Below, in pieces: positions 1-9,164 of a stretch of 35,445 nt of DNA. Made by a program: the position numbers and the translations under genes. Positions within the stretch are counted from its first letter, which is position 1. Every line of letters starts with the position of its first letter. Source of the DNA: an uncultured Pseudomonadota bacterium (GTDB taxonomy: Bacteria; Pseudomonadota; Alphaproteobacteria; UBA9219). Under the pieces are notes generated by a model that ran no database searches, was not told where the DNA came from, and saw nothing but the letters and a program-made list of their open reading frames with translations. The stretch covers positions 1-35,445 of the forward strand of contig CAIQVS010000079.1 in assembly GCA_903875345.1 (NCBI GenBank). The letters are read 5' to 3'.

Positions 1-817
1 CACGGTGAAGTTTACGTTGCTTGGTGTGCGCGCTGGGTTTTGTCCAGATACCGTTTTCAAGATCGAACATGTCCCATGTAGCGCTTAACACCTCATTCTT
101 CCGGGCGCCGGTGAGCATCAACAACTTAATAGCATTCGCGGAAGCATGCTCGTGATGCGCGTTTAGAGCCATCGCCAGCGCCGCAATTTCATTTTTGTTG
201 AGATAACGATTGCGTTTTTCTTCGTGATTGCGGCGAACACCGATCACAGGGTTCTTGTCGATCCAGTTCCAGCGAATGGCGAGGTTGAAGGCTTTTCTCA
301 CGCTGGCGATAACGCGGTTGGCTCGGGTCGGGGTTTTACGAACCGTCGTGACGTCATGATGCAGCTTATCGATGTCCGCCGATTCGATGCTGACAAGCGT
401 TTCCTTCCCCAATTTTGGCAAGACGATATTTTCCCACATGCTGGTTTCATTTTTTCGGCTGGTCAGCGCCTTGCGCGGCAACCATTCATCCCGATAACGT
501 TCCCACAAATCTTGCATGGTGGGGGCTTCGCGCAAATTCTGGCGCTTACCCATCGGATCAGCACCCGTGTCGATTTCCTTCTTGTGTTCGCTGGCGACCT
601 TGCGCGCCGCTGCCACAGTCCAGTCGGGATAGGCGCCGATGGTAAAACGGCGTTGCCGCTGGCCGCTGCGATAATCAAGAATGAACGATTTTGCGCCGCC
701 TGACGTTATGCGGACGCCGAAGCCCTTCACATCGCTGTCCCACAGGATGCGCTGGCCCTGCTTGGGCGACAAAGCCTTGCGGACTTCGTTATCAGTCAGT
801 TTCGAGCTTGCGGGCAT
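1..817 (-). CDS. Phage/island-type tyrosine integrase (N-terminal arm-binding region plus start of catalytic domain; C-terminus beyond window edge)
   Basis: Not in ORF track because it has no stop inside the window. Reverse-strand translation from ATG at 817: MPASSKLTDNEVRKALSPKQGQRILWDSDVKGFGVRITSGGAKSFILDYRSGQRQRRFTIGAYPDWTVAAARKVASEHKKEIDTGADPMGKRQNL...KNEIAALAMALNAHHEHASANAIKLLMLTGARKNEVLSATWDMFDLENGIWTKPSAHTKQRKLH; contains LLMLTGARKNEVL catalytic box I. Confidence 0.9.
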   Translation of the reverse strand, partial: MPASSKLTDNEVRKALSPKQGQRILWDSDVKGFGVRITSGGAKSFILDYRSGQRQRRFTIGAYPDWTVAAARKVASEHKKEIDTGADPMGKRQNLREAPTMQDLWERYRDEWLPRKALTSRKNETSMWENIVLPKLGKETLVSIESADIDKLHHDVTTVRKTPTRANRVIASVRKAFNLAIRWNWIDKNPVIGVRRNHEEKRNRYLNKNEIAALAMALNAHHEHASANAIKLLMLTGARKNEVLSATWDMFDLENGIWTKPSAHTKQRKLHR

Positions 818-982
818 GGTCCGTGTCAACACTGTGTCAACAACCTGAATGGCGAAAACTGTAAATGGGTTTCGCCCAATGGCGTCAAACAATCGCTCAA
901 TTTCGCAAATAAATCAAGGGTTTTTGACGTTCGTGCCGGAATATGCAATGTTGACAAAAGGTTGAGGAAAGGCGCGAAAACG

Positions 983-1029
983 GACTCTTAATCACCGGGT
1001 CCACGGTTCGAGCCCGTGATCGCCCACCA
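983..1029 (+). other. tRNA-Lys(CTT) 3'-half fragment, probable att site of an integrated element
   Basis: gactcttaatcaccgggtccacggttcgagcccgtgatcgcccacca: anticodon loop CTCTTAA, T-arm CACGG-TTCGAGC-CCGTG, acceptor 3' strand ATCGCCC plus ACCA; no matching 5' half (no D-arm, no GGGCGAT) upstream. Confidence 0.8.
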
Positions 1030-1031
1030 TC

Positions 1032-1487
1032 CTAAATTGCTATGTGCCTGGCAGTAGGTGCGCGAGATGAACGTCTGTGCGGCGTTTGTTTCAGGGCAGG
1101 AAGTTCAGTAACGACGAGAGTGTCGCAGCTTGTTTTGTGACCGGCGGCGCGGGCAAGCGATAATCGGCATACCCCTGATGCAATCAGAGCTGCGAGACAG
1201 CGCAAACGAGATCCGACTCGGCCAAGCAAGGTTTTTGCCACCGTATAGGCTATCCAGTTAACGAAAAACATGATGTGGCGCGCTTCTTCCTGCGCAACAG
1301 GCTCAAACACATTGATCAGTTCAGGCGGGAAGCATCCCGAATGCGAAATGGGAGCCGGGATCGTGCGGCACCAGCAGGGAAGACAGCAGTCTCTGACATG
1401 ACAAATCTCCGGAATCTGATCATCGGGGCACGGGACGCCAAGTCTTGAACTGCGAGAGGTATAGAAACCACGGGCAATTATAATCAT
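1032..1487 (-). pseudogene. Decayed fragment of a ferritin-like domain protein (tentative)
   Basis: Only the middle of the ORF ([28 protein letters not shown]) looks protein-like (ferritin-like EExxH pattern); the flanking residues are low-quality and Cys/Arg rich. Confidence 0.35.
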
Positions 1488-1673
1488 CGCAACCTAGGGC
1501 TGGGCGCGATGCTGTCGGTTTCGATTTTTGATCAAGGGGTTAGCGGCGTGTCACTCCAACTCTCGGTCTGTGATTAAGTATATCCCAAATTATCGCGCTT
1601 TCTAAATTAAGGATTGTTTATCGAATCCAAGGTTAGAATTTCACCATGCAGGCGATTCTTGGGAGGTCTTTTG

Positions 1674-1895
1674 ATGCTAAGCAAGCCTGATTTGACAAAA
1701 GGAAACCTCGCGTCGATCGATTTCGGCAATTTCGGCATTGAGGATATTGCTTATATCAAAGCCGTCATGATTGACGGACAGAAAGTGCATGCGATCCATG
1801 CGGCGGACGGTACGCCGCTTACGGTTGTCGGCGATCGTAAGCTTGCTTTTGCGACGGTCAGCCAGCACGAGATGCAGCCGGTCAGCGTGCATTAG
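1674..1895 (+). CDS. DUF1150 family protein
   Basis: MLSKPDLTKGNLASIDFGNFGIEDIAYIKAVMIDGQKVHAIHAADGTPLTVVGDRKLAFATVSQHEMQPVSVH matches the DUF1150 pattern (AIHAADGTPL, QHxxxPVSVH). Internal ATG at 1674 with upstream GGAGG preferred over 1614. Confidence 0.8.
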   Translation: MLSKPDLTKGNLASIDFGNFGIEDIAYIKAVMIDGQKVHAIHAADGTPLTVVGDRKLAFATVSQHEMQPVSVH

Positions 1896-1904
1896 GACTT
1901 GGCT

Positions 1905-4568
1905 CTAGGCTACCGGCAACCACAACACATCATCGATATGCTCGGCGCCTGTCGCCAGCATGACAAGCCGATCAAAGCCGAGCGCGATTCCGGCGCATTC
2001 CGGCAAGCCGTGGCGCAAGGCGGCGATGAAATCCTGATCGATCGGCGTGCGTTCGCCGTATAGTTTTTGCTTCAAATTCATATCGGCCTGAAAACGGCGT
2101 AGCTGTTCTTCGGCATCGGTTAATTCGCCGAAGGCGTTGGCGAGTTCAATTCCGCAAACATAAAGCTCGAACCTTTCCGCCAGACGCGGGTTGTCATTCT
2201 TGGGGCGCGCGAGCGCAGCTTGACGGATGGGGTAATCGCAGAGAAAGGTCGGTCGATCCTTGCCGAGGAATGGCTCGATGCGTTCGCCGAGGATGCGGAA
2301 AAACAGGTCGTCCCAGCCATCCCCCTCGGCAACCCGTACGCCAATGCGGGAAGCTTCGGAGATCAGGTGTGTGGCGGAGGGATTCCAATCGTCGTCGATG
2401 GTCGCCAGAATATCGATATCCGTATACCGGCGGAAGGCTTCCGGCACGCCGAGATTTTCCCACGTGTCGAATGGATCGCACGTCAGGCCTTGCGCGGCGA
2501 AACCTTTGCGTCCGGCGACCGTTGCCGCGCTGCGCAAGAGGTGAACGCAGTCTTGCTTAATGGCTTTAAGATCGGCGTTTCCGCGATACCATTCCAGCAT
2601 GACAAATTCAGGATGATGACGAGACGACCGCTCACCGTTGCGGAAAACATGCGCCATCTGGTAGAGGCGCGGCACACCGGCGGCGAGCAATTTTTTCATC
2701 GCGAATTCGGGGCTTGTTTGCAGATAAAGCGTGCGCTTCGGCTCGTCGCTATGGGGGCTTTTGATTTCAGTCGCGAACGTTTGCAGATGGACTTCGTTGC
2801 CGGGGGACGTTTGCAGGATGGGCGTATCGACTTCGACAAAACTTTCCATGACGAAATAATCGCGGACGGCGTGGGTGATCTTCTGTCGGATTTCCAGATT
2901 GGTTTTGCGCCGCGCGAAGGTTTTAGGATGCCATGGCGGAGAAGGCGTGGGTGCCGGTGCGGTCGTATCTTCCGGTAACTCGATAGCATGAGGGTTCGTT
3001 TGCAACGGGGGGCCATTCCAGCGTTTGGGGATCAGCGTACTATGATCGCCAGAAATGAAGCCGCGCAATTCCTCGATGACATGGGCGATAACGGGTGCCC
3101 AGTTGCCGGGTTCGGTTTGCCGGAATAAACGCAAGGTTGGATACCAAGGACTGTCTTCACGCCCCAAAAGCCAGACCCAGTAGGGATCGAAACACAGCAT
3201 CAGCCATGTCGGGCGTCCCATGGCGCCTGCAAGGTGGGCCGTTGATGTGCATGTGGTTATGACAAGGTCGAGTTCCGCCATAAGAGCGGCGGTGCTGCTG
3301 AAATCCTCAAGCATGAAATCGGCATCGAATATTCCAAGACCATCAAGATTGACGCCTTTCTTGTGGGGACCCTTCTGCAGGGACACAAGATGAGGTCGGC
3401 CTTCTTTCAGCAAAGGTTCAACCATCGCTGGCGGTAAGGAACGCAAAGGATCGTTCGCGTTGGTGGGATTGCCGCCCCATACGATGCCAATGCGTGGACG
3501 CGGAACCGACGCAAGCCGTTCACGCCAGATCAAGCGTTGGCGTTCTTCAGCCCAAATATAAGGAATGGGAGTGGGAATTGAGTCAATGCATGTCTCGAAC
3601 CAAAAGGGCAGGCTCATCAAACGCGCGCGCGCATCAGCCTTGGGAACGGGATCATCGAGCGTGATCACGTCGATCATGGGGAAATTTTCGGCAAACAATT
3701 TTTGCAAAGGAGCTGCGACCTGCAGGGTTATTTGCTTCACATGATCGGCGAGCATCAGAAGATAGCGCGCTCCTTGCAAGGCATCGCCGAAACCTTGATC
3801 CTCATACAACAGAAGGTGATTGATGCGCGCGCCTTGCCAGAAGGGCAAATGGTGGAAGCGTGCGTCAAAATCTTGCCGCATTTCCCAAAGTTTCCATCCT
3901 TCATGGTAATCGCCGATCTGTAACCAAGCCATCGCCTCGTTGATCAGGCTCGGCGCGTGATTTGATAGCTGTGCGTTCGCGGCGCGGAAGAAAGACAGCG
4001 CGCGTCCGGGATATCCGGCGCTTTTAAGGACGTTTGCCAACGTCATGGGAATGGTTTTGTTGTCGAGCTTTAGGGCGCGCCGCATCAGGACATAAGCTCC
4101 GCGCAAATCGTGCGAGGCATAGAGCGTTAAGGCATAATCGCTGGCGTATCGGGCTTCGTCCGGTTGCAATTTGAGCGCTTTCTCATGGCAATCACGCGCG
4201 TGTTCCGGTTGTCCCATCCGGTTGAAAACGATGCCCATGAAATTCCAAACGTCGGCTGAGTTCGGATCGAGACGCGCGGCTTCCATTGCGGATTTTAGGG
4301 CGTCATCAAAACGCCCCAGCGTATGTAAAATTAGGGCCCGATTGTACCACGCGGTGGCCATATCTATTTTTTTGGCCAGCGCCGCTTCGATAAGCTTGAG
4401 CGCCAGCTCAGGGTTTTTCCTTTGGTTTGCGATGAGGCCAAGAACATGCAGCGTCTCCGGATTTTGAGGATCCTCGGCAAGAATGGCTTGGCATAACGCA
4501 ACAGCTCCAGCCAAGTCTCCGGCTGAACATCTGTCTAGGGCTTCAAGGAGTTTATGCTGGTTTGTCAT
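1905..4568 (-). CDS. Fusion protein: TPR repeats + GT9/FlbA-like glycosyltransferase region (about 2950-4568) + EF-P lysine--tRNA ligase-like domain EpmA/GenX (about 1905-2950)
   Basis: Single 887-aa ORF. N-terminal TPRs (NPETLHVLGLIANQRKNPELALKLIEAAL...), then LLLYEDQGFGDALQGARYL...PRIGIVWGGNPTNANDPLRSLPP...ITTCTSTAHLAGAMGRPTWLML; C-terminal class II aaRS motifs VEVDTPILQTSPGNEVHLQTF, RLYQMAHVFRNGERSSRHHPEFVMLEWYRG, GIALGFDRLVMLATG. Confidence 0.85.
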   Translation of the reverse strand: MTNQHKLLEALDRCSAGDLAGAVALCQAILAEDPQNPETLHVLGLIANQRKNPELALKLIEAALAKKIDMATAWYNRALILHTLGRFDDALKSAMEAARLDPNSADVWNFMGIVFNRMGQPEHARDCHEKALKLQPDEARYASDYALTLYASHDLRGAYVLMRRALKLDNKTIPMTLANVLKSAGYPGRALSFFRAANAQLSNHAPSLINEAMAWLQIGDYHEGWKLWEMRQDFDARFHHLPFWQGARINHLLLYEDQGFGDALQGARYLLMLADHVKQITLQVAAPLQKLFAENFPMIDVITLDDPVPKADARARLMSLPFWFETCIDSIPTPIPYIWAEERQRLIWRERLASVPRPRIGIVWGGNPTNANDPLRSLPPAMVEPLLKEGRPHLVSLQKGPHKKGVNLDGLGIFDADFMLEDFSSTAALMAELDLVITTCTSTAHLAGAMGRPTWLMLCFDPYWVWLLGREDSPWYPTLRLFRQTEPGNWAPVIAHVIEELRGFISGDHSTLIPKRWNGPPLQTNPHAIELPEDTTAPAPTPSPPWHPKTFARRKTNLEIRQKITHAVRDYFVMESFVEVDTPILQTSPGNEVHLQTFATEIKSPHSDEPKRTLYLQTSPEFAMKKLLAAGVPRLYQMAHVFRNGERSSRHHPEFVMLEWYRGNADLKAIKQDCVHLLRSAATVAGRKGFAAQGLTCDPFDTWENLGVPEAFRRYTDIDILATIDDDWNPSATHLISEASRIGVRVAEGDGWDDLFFRILGERIEPFLGKDRPTFLCDYPIRQAALARPKNDNPRLAERFELYVCGIELANAFGELTDAEEQLRRFQADMNLKQKLYGERTPIDQDFIAALRHGLPECAGIALGFDRLVMLATGAEHIDDVLWLPVA

Positions 4569-4655
4569 CGGGAAAAAGGTAGTACAATCTTAGTTTATGA
4601 AACCTAAACTCTTTCTGAACGGAGAAATGAGGGGGAAATCGGCAAATAGCCGGAC

Positions 4656-4691
4656 GAAAAACGCCCCGGCCCATTTTAACGAGCCGGGGCG
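4656..4691 (-). terminator. Rho-independent terminator of the flagellar operon
   Basis: Perfect 9-bp stem CGCCCCGGC (4662-4670) / GCCGGGGCG (4683-4691), followed on the minus strand by TTTTT, just after the stop at 4706. Confidence 0.85.
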
Positions 4692-4705
4692 CTTATTTTT
4701 CGGCA

Positions 4706-6205
4706 TCAAGCGGCCTGAAGAAGTCCGTAGGCGTACCATTTCACAATCGACTGCGAAACGACATCTTCAACCATCTGTTGCGCGATCTCAGGAGTCGCTT
4801 TGGCGGCGTTCATGACCTGTTGTGCGGCTTCCGGCAGGTCAGACAGGCGTTCCAGTTCCGGCATCAGCGCGGAAACGGAATTGGCAAGACCGGCGCGGTC
4901 GAGCGCCTGCATGACCAGCGCATCGCGTGACGAAACCATAATGGTATCGCCAAGCACGGCAGAGGCCATGCTGAATGTTTCGCCTTGCACCGTTGTTTTG
5001 CCAAGATATTGGTTGTAACTGCCCGCAAGACGGGGTTGAGCGATGCTGCCAATGGCTTCCGGCTCCGTAATCGACAGCCCACGCATGGGACGCGCAACCC
5101 CACAGGCTACAAGCACCTGAACCGCTTCAAGAATATCGCTGACGGCAAAGCCTTTGCATTCAGGATAAATCAGGATATCCCCGATGCTGACCGGCATCAG
5201 AGTCATCAGCTCAATCAGTGCTTTGTAAAGCGGCGAGTCAAGAGGAATGGTCTTGCCTTCGGCGGCAAACTGCGACGGCACGTCTTTGCTGGCGCACGTT
5301 ATGCCGTATGAAAATCCGCCGAACAAATCGACGGGATTTGCGCTGAGGCTTGCTCCTTGCCTCCGCCAGATGTCATGCCGCACCGTGCGGTTAAGCGTGA
5401 AATCCTTGATGGCTTCGTAAAGGGGATTCTCCCGGCATCCGACGATGATCGATTGGGCATCCTGTGGCACGGCCAGCTCGACATAGTTTGCCGGAATATG
5501 CGTGTCTCCGGCATAGGCAAGGCCACGGGGATGGAGGGCGACGATCGTGTCGAAGGCTGCCGAACGAGCTTCGCCGCCGTCAAACAAAGCAAAAAATTCG
5601 TCCGGTATGTGCCGCTGTATGGCTTGATCCAGCGCCTGAGCCTGATCTTTGCGCTCGGCAAAATAAAGTTTGCCCAGTTTTTTCAGTTCAGTCAGGAACA
5701 CGTTGGCCTGATTGACGTTCATTTCCGGGGCAAATTCACGCACCAGAAAACGTAACGTGCTTTCGACATTCGGGTTGGACTTGTATCCGGTTACAAAAAG
5801 CCCATCGACGCCAAGGCATGTAGCGGCAAGATCGAACACCGCATTCCGGTCCAAAGCGCTCAAGGGCTGATCGCTTTCATCGCAGATCAGATAATCCAGC
5901 TTTGGCAGGAAAAGTTCATCCTTGTTTGCGTGCGCCAGAATCTCGCGAGGCGCGGCGCAGATCATGCGGACATTATTGACGTGGCGAGCCTTGGCCAGTT
6001 CTTGCGCGTTGGCACAGGCGGCATTGTCGCGCGTAAAGCCATAGAATTGCCCTTCGGGATTGCTTGCGGCGAGGCCGATCAATCCCTCCGCGTCGCGGCA
6101 ATCAACGAGAGCATAACTGAAGGCTTTGCCCGGCATCCGGGGTTTGACGCTACGCAACGCGGCGACATAGCTGAGGGAGACGGGGCTGAGGTTTGGCATG
6201 TTCAT
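4706..6205 (-). CDS. Methyltransferase-like protein with methyltransferase regulatory domain; SAM-binding motif degenerate
   Basis: Translation from MNMPNLSPVSLSYVAALRSVKPRMPGKAFSYALVDCRDAEGLIGLAASNPEGQFYGF...; internal VELAVPQDAQSIIVGCRENPLYEAIKDFTLNRTVRHDIWRRQ. GGAG upstream of 6205; ORF-track start at 6343 overlaps flgL and is less likely. Confidence 0.6.
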   Translation of the reverse strand: MNMPNLSPVSLSYVAALRSVKPRMPGKAFSYALVDCRDAEGLIGLAASNPEGQFYGFTRDNAACANAQELAKARHVNNVRMICAAPREILAHANKDELFLPKLDYLICDESDQPLSALDRNAVFDLAATCLGVDGLFVTGYKSNPNVESTLRFLVREFAPEMNVNQANVFLTELKKLGKLYFAERKDQAQALDQAIQRHIPDEFFALFDGGEARSAAFDTIVALHPRGLAYAGDTHIPANYVELAVPQDAQSIIVGCRENPLYEAIKDFTLNRTVRHDIWRRQGASLSANPVDLFGGFSYGITCASKDVPSQFAAEGKTIPLDSPLYKALIELMTLMPVSIGDILIYPECKGFAVSDILEAVQVLVACGVARPMRGLSITEPEAIGSIAQPRLAGSYNQYLGKTTVQGETFSMASAVLGDTIMVSSRDALVMQALDRAGLANSVSALMPELERLSDLPEAAQQVMNAAKATPEIAQQMVEDVVSQSIVKWYAYGLLQAA

Positions 6206-6230
6206 AGAGAGGACTCCTTCCTTGGTGTGG

Positions 6231-7685
6231 TTAAAGATAACTAACGAGGCTAAGCTTTTCGAGACTGGCGGTCGCGGAATAGGATGCTTCCATCTGCGAT
6301 TGCAGGATTGTGAGTGCCGTCGCAACTTGTGTCGTATCGGCATTCTGGATCGTGCCGAGATTGTTTTGCAGAAGCGTAATATTGCTGTTTTGATTGGTCA
6401 CTTCCTGAGACAGCGCGTTCTGGTTATTGGCAACGTCGGCATTTAAGGTTTGAATTCCTGTTAGCGCCTTGTTGAGCATGGACGATCCCAGCTGCATATA
6501 CGATTGGTAGGTGGCCGTGTCACCGCTGTTGCCCGCCGTCACCGCTGCGTTGATATAGCGCAGACCATTGATCAGCCGCTGGAAGCTCGGATCATTGCTC
6601 GAAAGACCATAAGAAAGACTGTTGTTTGCGTCAATGAGGGCTGAGTCTGCTGTGTACGCTTCCGGGTTCGTTGCCGTGATGGCTTTGCCATCCTGTGTAA
6701 AGGTATTCTGACTTACGGTCGTGCCGGTGCTGGAAATGGTCAAGGCATTATTGCCTGCTGCCAGCCCATAGGAACCAAAATCCAGACTGATAGACTGCGG
6801 CGATGTTTGGCCGGGGAACGTCATGGAAAGACTGACATCCGCAGCCTCTCCCGTTCCTGTCGGCAATCCTACGGAATAAGGCGACGGGGCTGAGGCGCTT
6901 GAGCTGTAATCTGATATGCTGCTGAGTGTTCCGGTCGAGGAATCAAACGTGAAGGGAATAACGGTTGTGTAGGTGGCGTCCGGCGAACTGACGGCTAAAT
7001 CCCATTGCGGTGGTGTACTGCCGGTGTTGCTCCATGTATAATTAAGGTCATGCGACGTTCCGCTTGCATCGTAAACCTGAACGGTTGACGTTGGGGCTGT
7101 GTAGCCGCCGCCTTGGGTTCCGGGCAGCGCTGCGCCATAGGTGGCATTTTTTGTCGCTACAGCGGGACGCTCAGTGTCATAATCGGGCAGCGTTGTGTTG
7201 TCTGTAATAATAGACTGAGGTGTATTGTTGAGGGTGGTCGGATTGTTGGAAACGGGTTGGGTATTGTAACGCAGTCCGGCGTAGATATAACGTCCGCTGA
7301 CTTGCTGATTCAGGTCGTCGGCAACCTGATGTAGGTAGTTTTGCGCTTCCGCTTGAATGTTGCTCGCGGTTGCCGCGTTATAGCTCTGATTGCCCGCTGC
7401 GAGGCCGGCAGCGTTTGAGGCTATCGTCTCCATGTCCGACATGGTTGAATTGTAAATGGTTAGGCGATTTTGCACGGTCTGAATCGAAGAGAGATACGAT
7501 TGTCTCTGCGTGATGCTGTTCTGAAAATTGACGATTTGCGACGCATCGTTTGGCGCATAGTTCGTCAAATTGCTGTGTTGTTTTCCGCTCGCAAGCTGCT
7601 GGTTCAGGGTTTCCAGATACGCCATTTCGTTCTGCAACCCTGCGGTTAGCGTGTAATTTATTCCTATGTTGCTGATTTGCGTCAT
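6231..7685 (-). CDS. flgL: Flagellar hook-associated protein 3 (hook-filament junction) FlgL with inserted hook D2-like domain
   Basis: N-term MTQISNIGINYTLTAGLQNEMAYLETLNQQLASGKQ and C-term coiled region typical of FlgL/flagellin; directly follows flgK. Confidence 0.85.
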   Translation of the reverse strand: MTQISNIGINYTLTAGLQNEMAYLETLNQQLASGKQHSNLTNYAPNDASQIVNFQNSITQRQSYLSSIQTVQNRLTIYNSTMSDMETIASNAAGLAAGNQSYNAATASNIQAEAQNYLHQVADDLNQQVSGRYIYAGLRYNTQPVSNNPTTLNNTPQSIITDNTTLPDYDTERPAVATKNATYGAALPGTQGGGYTAPTSTVQVYDASGTSHDLNYTWSNTGSTPPQWDLAVSSPDATYTTVIPFTFDSSTGTLSSISDYSSSASAPSPYSVGLPTGTGEAADVSLSMTFPGQTSPQSISLDFGSYGLAAGNNALTISSTGTTVSQNTFTQDGKAITATNPEAYTADSALIDANNSLSYGLSSNDPSFQRLINGLRYINAAVTAGNSGDTATYQSYMQLGSSMLNKALTGIQTLNADVANNQNALSQEVTNQNSNITLLQNNLGTIQNADTTQVATALTILQSQMEASYSATASLEKLSLVSYL

Positions 7686-7695
7686 CGCGGATCCG

Positions 7696-9132
7696 TTACC
7701 CTATCGAAGAAATGAGAGTCGATAGCATGTTGTTAACCGTCGTAATGACGTGCGCCGAGGCGGCGTAGCTGTTTTGATAGATCACGAGATTGGCGAGTTG
7801 TGTGTCAACATTGACGCCGGTTGTGCTGGCAAGGGTGGTTTTATAATAACTCTGCTGGCTGGCGTTGGTTGTGTTCTGCGTGCTCAGAATGTTAGCGCTT
7901 TGCTGAAAGCCCGAAAGCACCTGCGCGCCAAGCTGGGTGTAGGTAACTCCGTTTGCGGTCAATCCTGAAGCTGTATAGTTCGCAGTCGTCGTGAATGTGC
8001 CCGCGATTGCCTGAGTGCCAGTTTGTGGAATTTGGGATGTGCCGTTCAGCAAATCCGGATTAACGACAAAGGAGCTGCTGTTGGCGACGCCTGCGTTGAA
8101 GGATGCCTGAAAAAAATTATTGTCAACCGTATCGCCGTGCTGCGTAGCCGTGGTCGCCGTGGAGGCCGAGGCCGCGTTTGAGTATGCGTTGGCGAAAAGG
8201 GATGTCGATCCCCCCGGTTGATTGACAAACGCGGCAACGATTGCCGATAATTGCGATTGCATTTTTGGAATTGTCGCGACGCCGGGTGACGTGCTGGTGA
8301 CCTGATTGGGGTCGCGAAAATCAAGTTCAGCCTGAAGGGAGCCGCCCGTTAGCGAGCCGTTGACGGGCGCTCCGGTCTGGTCTTTGACGTTCGTGCCGTC
8401 ATAAGAAAAGGATGTTGACGTCGGGCCGTCGACCAGAAGCTGTCCGCCCGTCGTATAAACGGCAATTTCGCCGTTGCTACGGCTTTCGCTCGTTACGGAA
8501 AGGTAGGTGGAGAGTTGATTGATAGCCGTGTCGCGCTGATCTTGGAGGTCGGTTGCGTTTTGTCCGGAGGTCGTGGCGAGTTGGATCTGGGAATTGAGGC
8601 TGGCGATATGCTTCAATGCGCTGTTGAGACTCGTGACCGTGGTCGACGTGTCGGATTGCACTTGGGTATTGAGCGTTCCCACATTGGCCGCGATCGTTTG
8701 GATGTCGCTCGCAAGTTGTTTTCCGGCATTGATGACGTTTTGCTGCTGAATTGAACTTTCCGGTTGTGCCGAATACTGGGTCCAAGCTGAAGCAAAATTG
8801 GAGATGTCGCTGGTCAGGGTTGGGTTGCTGGCCGTCGAATCGAGAATGGCCTGCACCTGTGTCATGTAGCTGTTGAGGGTGCCAGTGTAGGACGCTGTCG
8901 ATGTCGCCGCATTGTAATTGTTGGTTAAGGTGGGATCGGTCGTGCGGGTGTAGGACGTGATCGTCGAACCGCCGCCTTCCGCGCCAAAATCGAGGGAGGC
9001 GACGTTGGCCGTTTTGTTGGAATAGCCGGGGGTGTTGGCGTTCGAGATGTTGTCGCTGGCCACCGAGATGAGGCCAGTGGTGGTTTGCAACCCGGAGAGT
9101 GCGACCGACAAAGCCTGTGTAAGCGAGGTCAT
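7696..9132 (-). CDS. flgK: Flagellar hook-associated protein 1 FlgK
   Basis: N-term MTSLTQALSVALSGLQTTTGLISVASDNISNANTPGYSNKTANV; C-term GVNVDTQLANLVIYQNSYAASAHVITTVNNMLSTLISSIG. Confidence 0.93.
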   Translation of the reverse strand: MTSLTQALSVALSGLQTTTGLISVASDNISNANTPGYSNKTANVASLDFGAEGGGSTITSYTRTTDPTLTNNYNAATSTASYTGTLNSYMTQVQAILDSTASNPTLTSDISNFASAWTQYSAQPESSIQQQNVINAGKQLASDIQTIAANVGTLNTQVQSDTSTTVTSLNSALKHIASLNSQIQLATTSGQNATDLQDQRDTAINQLSTYLSVTSESRSNGEIAVYTTGGQLLVDGPTSTSFSYDGTNVKDQTGAPVNGSLTGGSLQAELDFRDPNQVTSTSPGVATIPKMQSQLSAIVAAFVNQPGGSTSLFANAYSNAASASTATTATQHGDTVDNNFFQASFNAGVANSSSFVVNPDLLNGTSQIPQTGTQAIAGTFTTTANYTASGLTANGVTYTQLGAQVLSGFQQSANILSTQNTTNASQQSYYKTTLASTTGVNVDTQLANLVIYQNSYAASAHVITTVNNMLSTLISSIG

Positions 9133-9164
9133 GACATGACTTTCCTAAACCGGCGAAACAAACG

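Noticed and set aside
2220-2978. 252-aa plus-strand ORF
   Set aside because: Antisense to the EpmA domain; composition typical of shadow ORFs.
929-8399. 16-nt match tttgacgttcgtgccg at about 930-945 and 8384-8399
   Set aside because: Too short, in unrelated contexts (intergenic versus flgK), compatible with chance.
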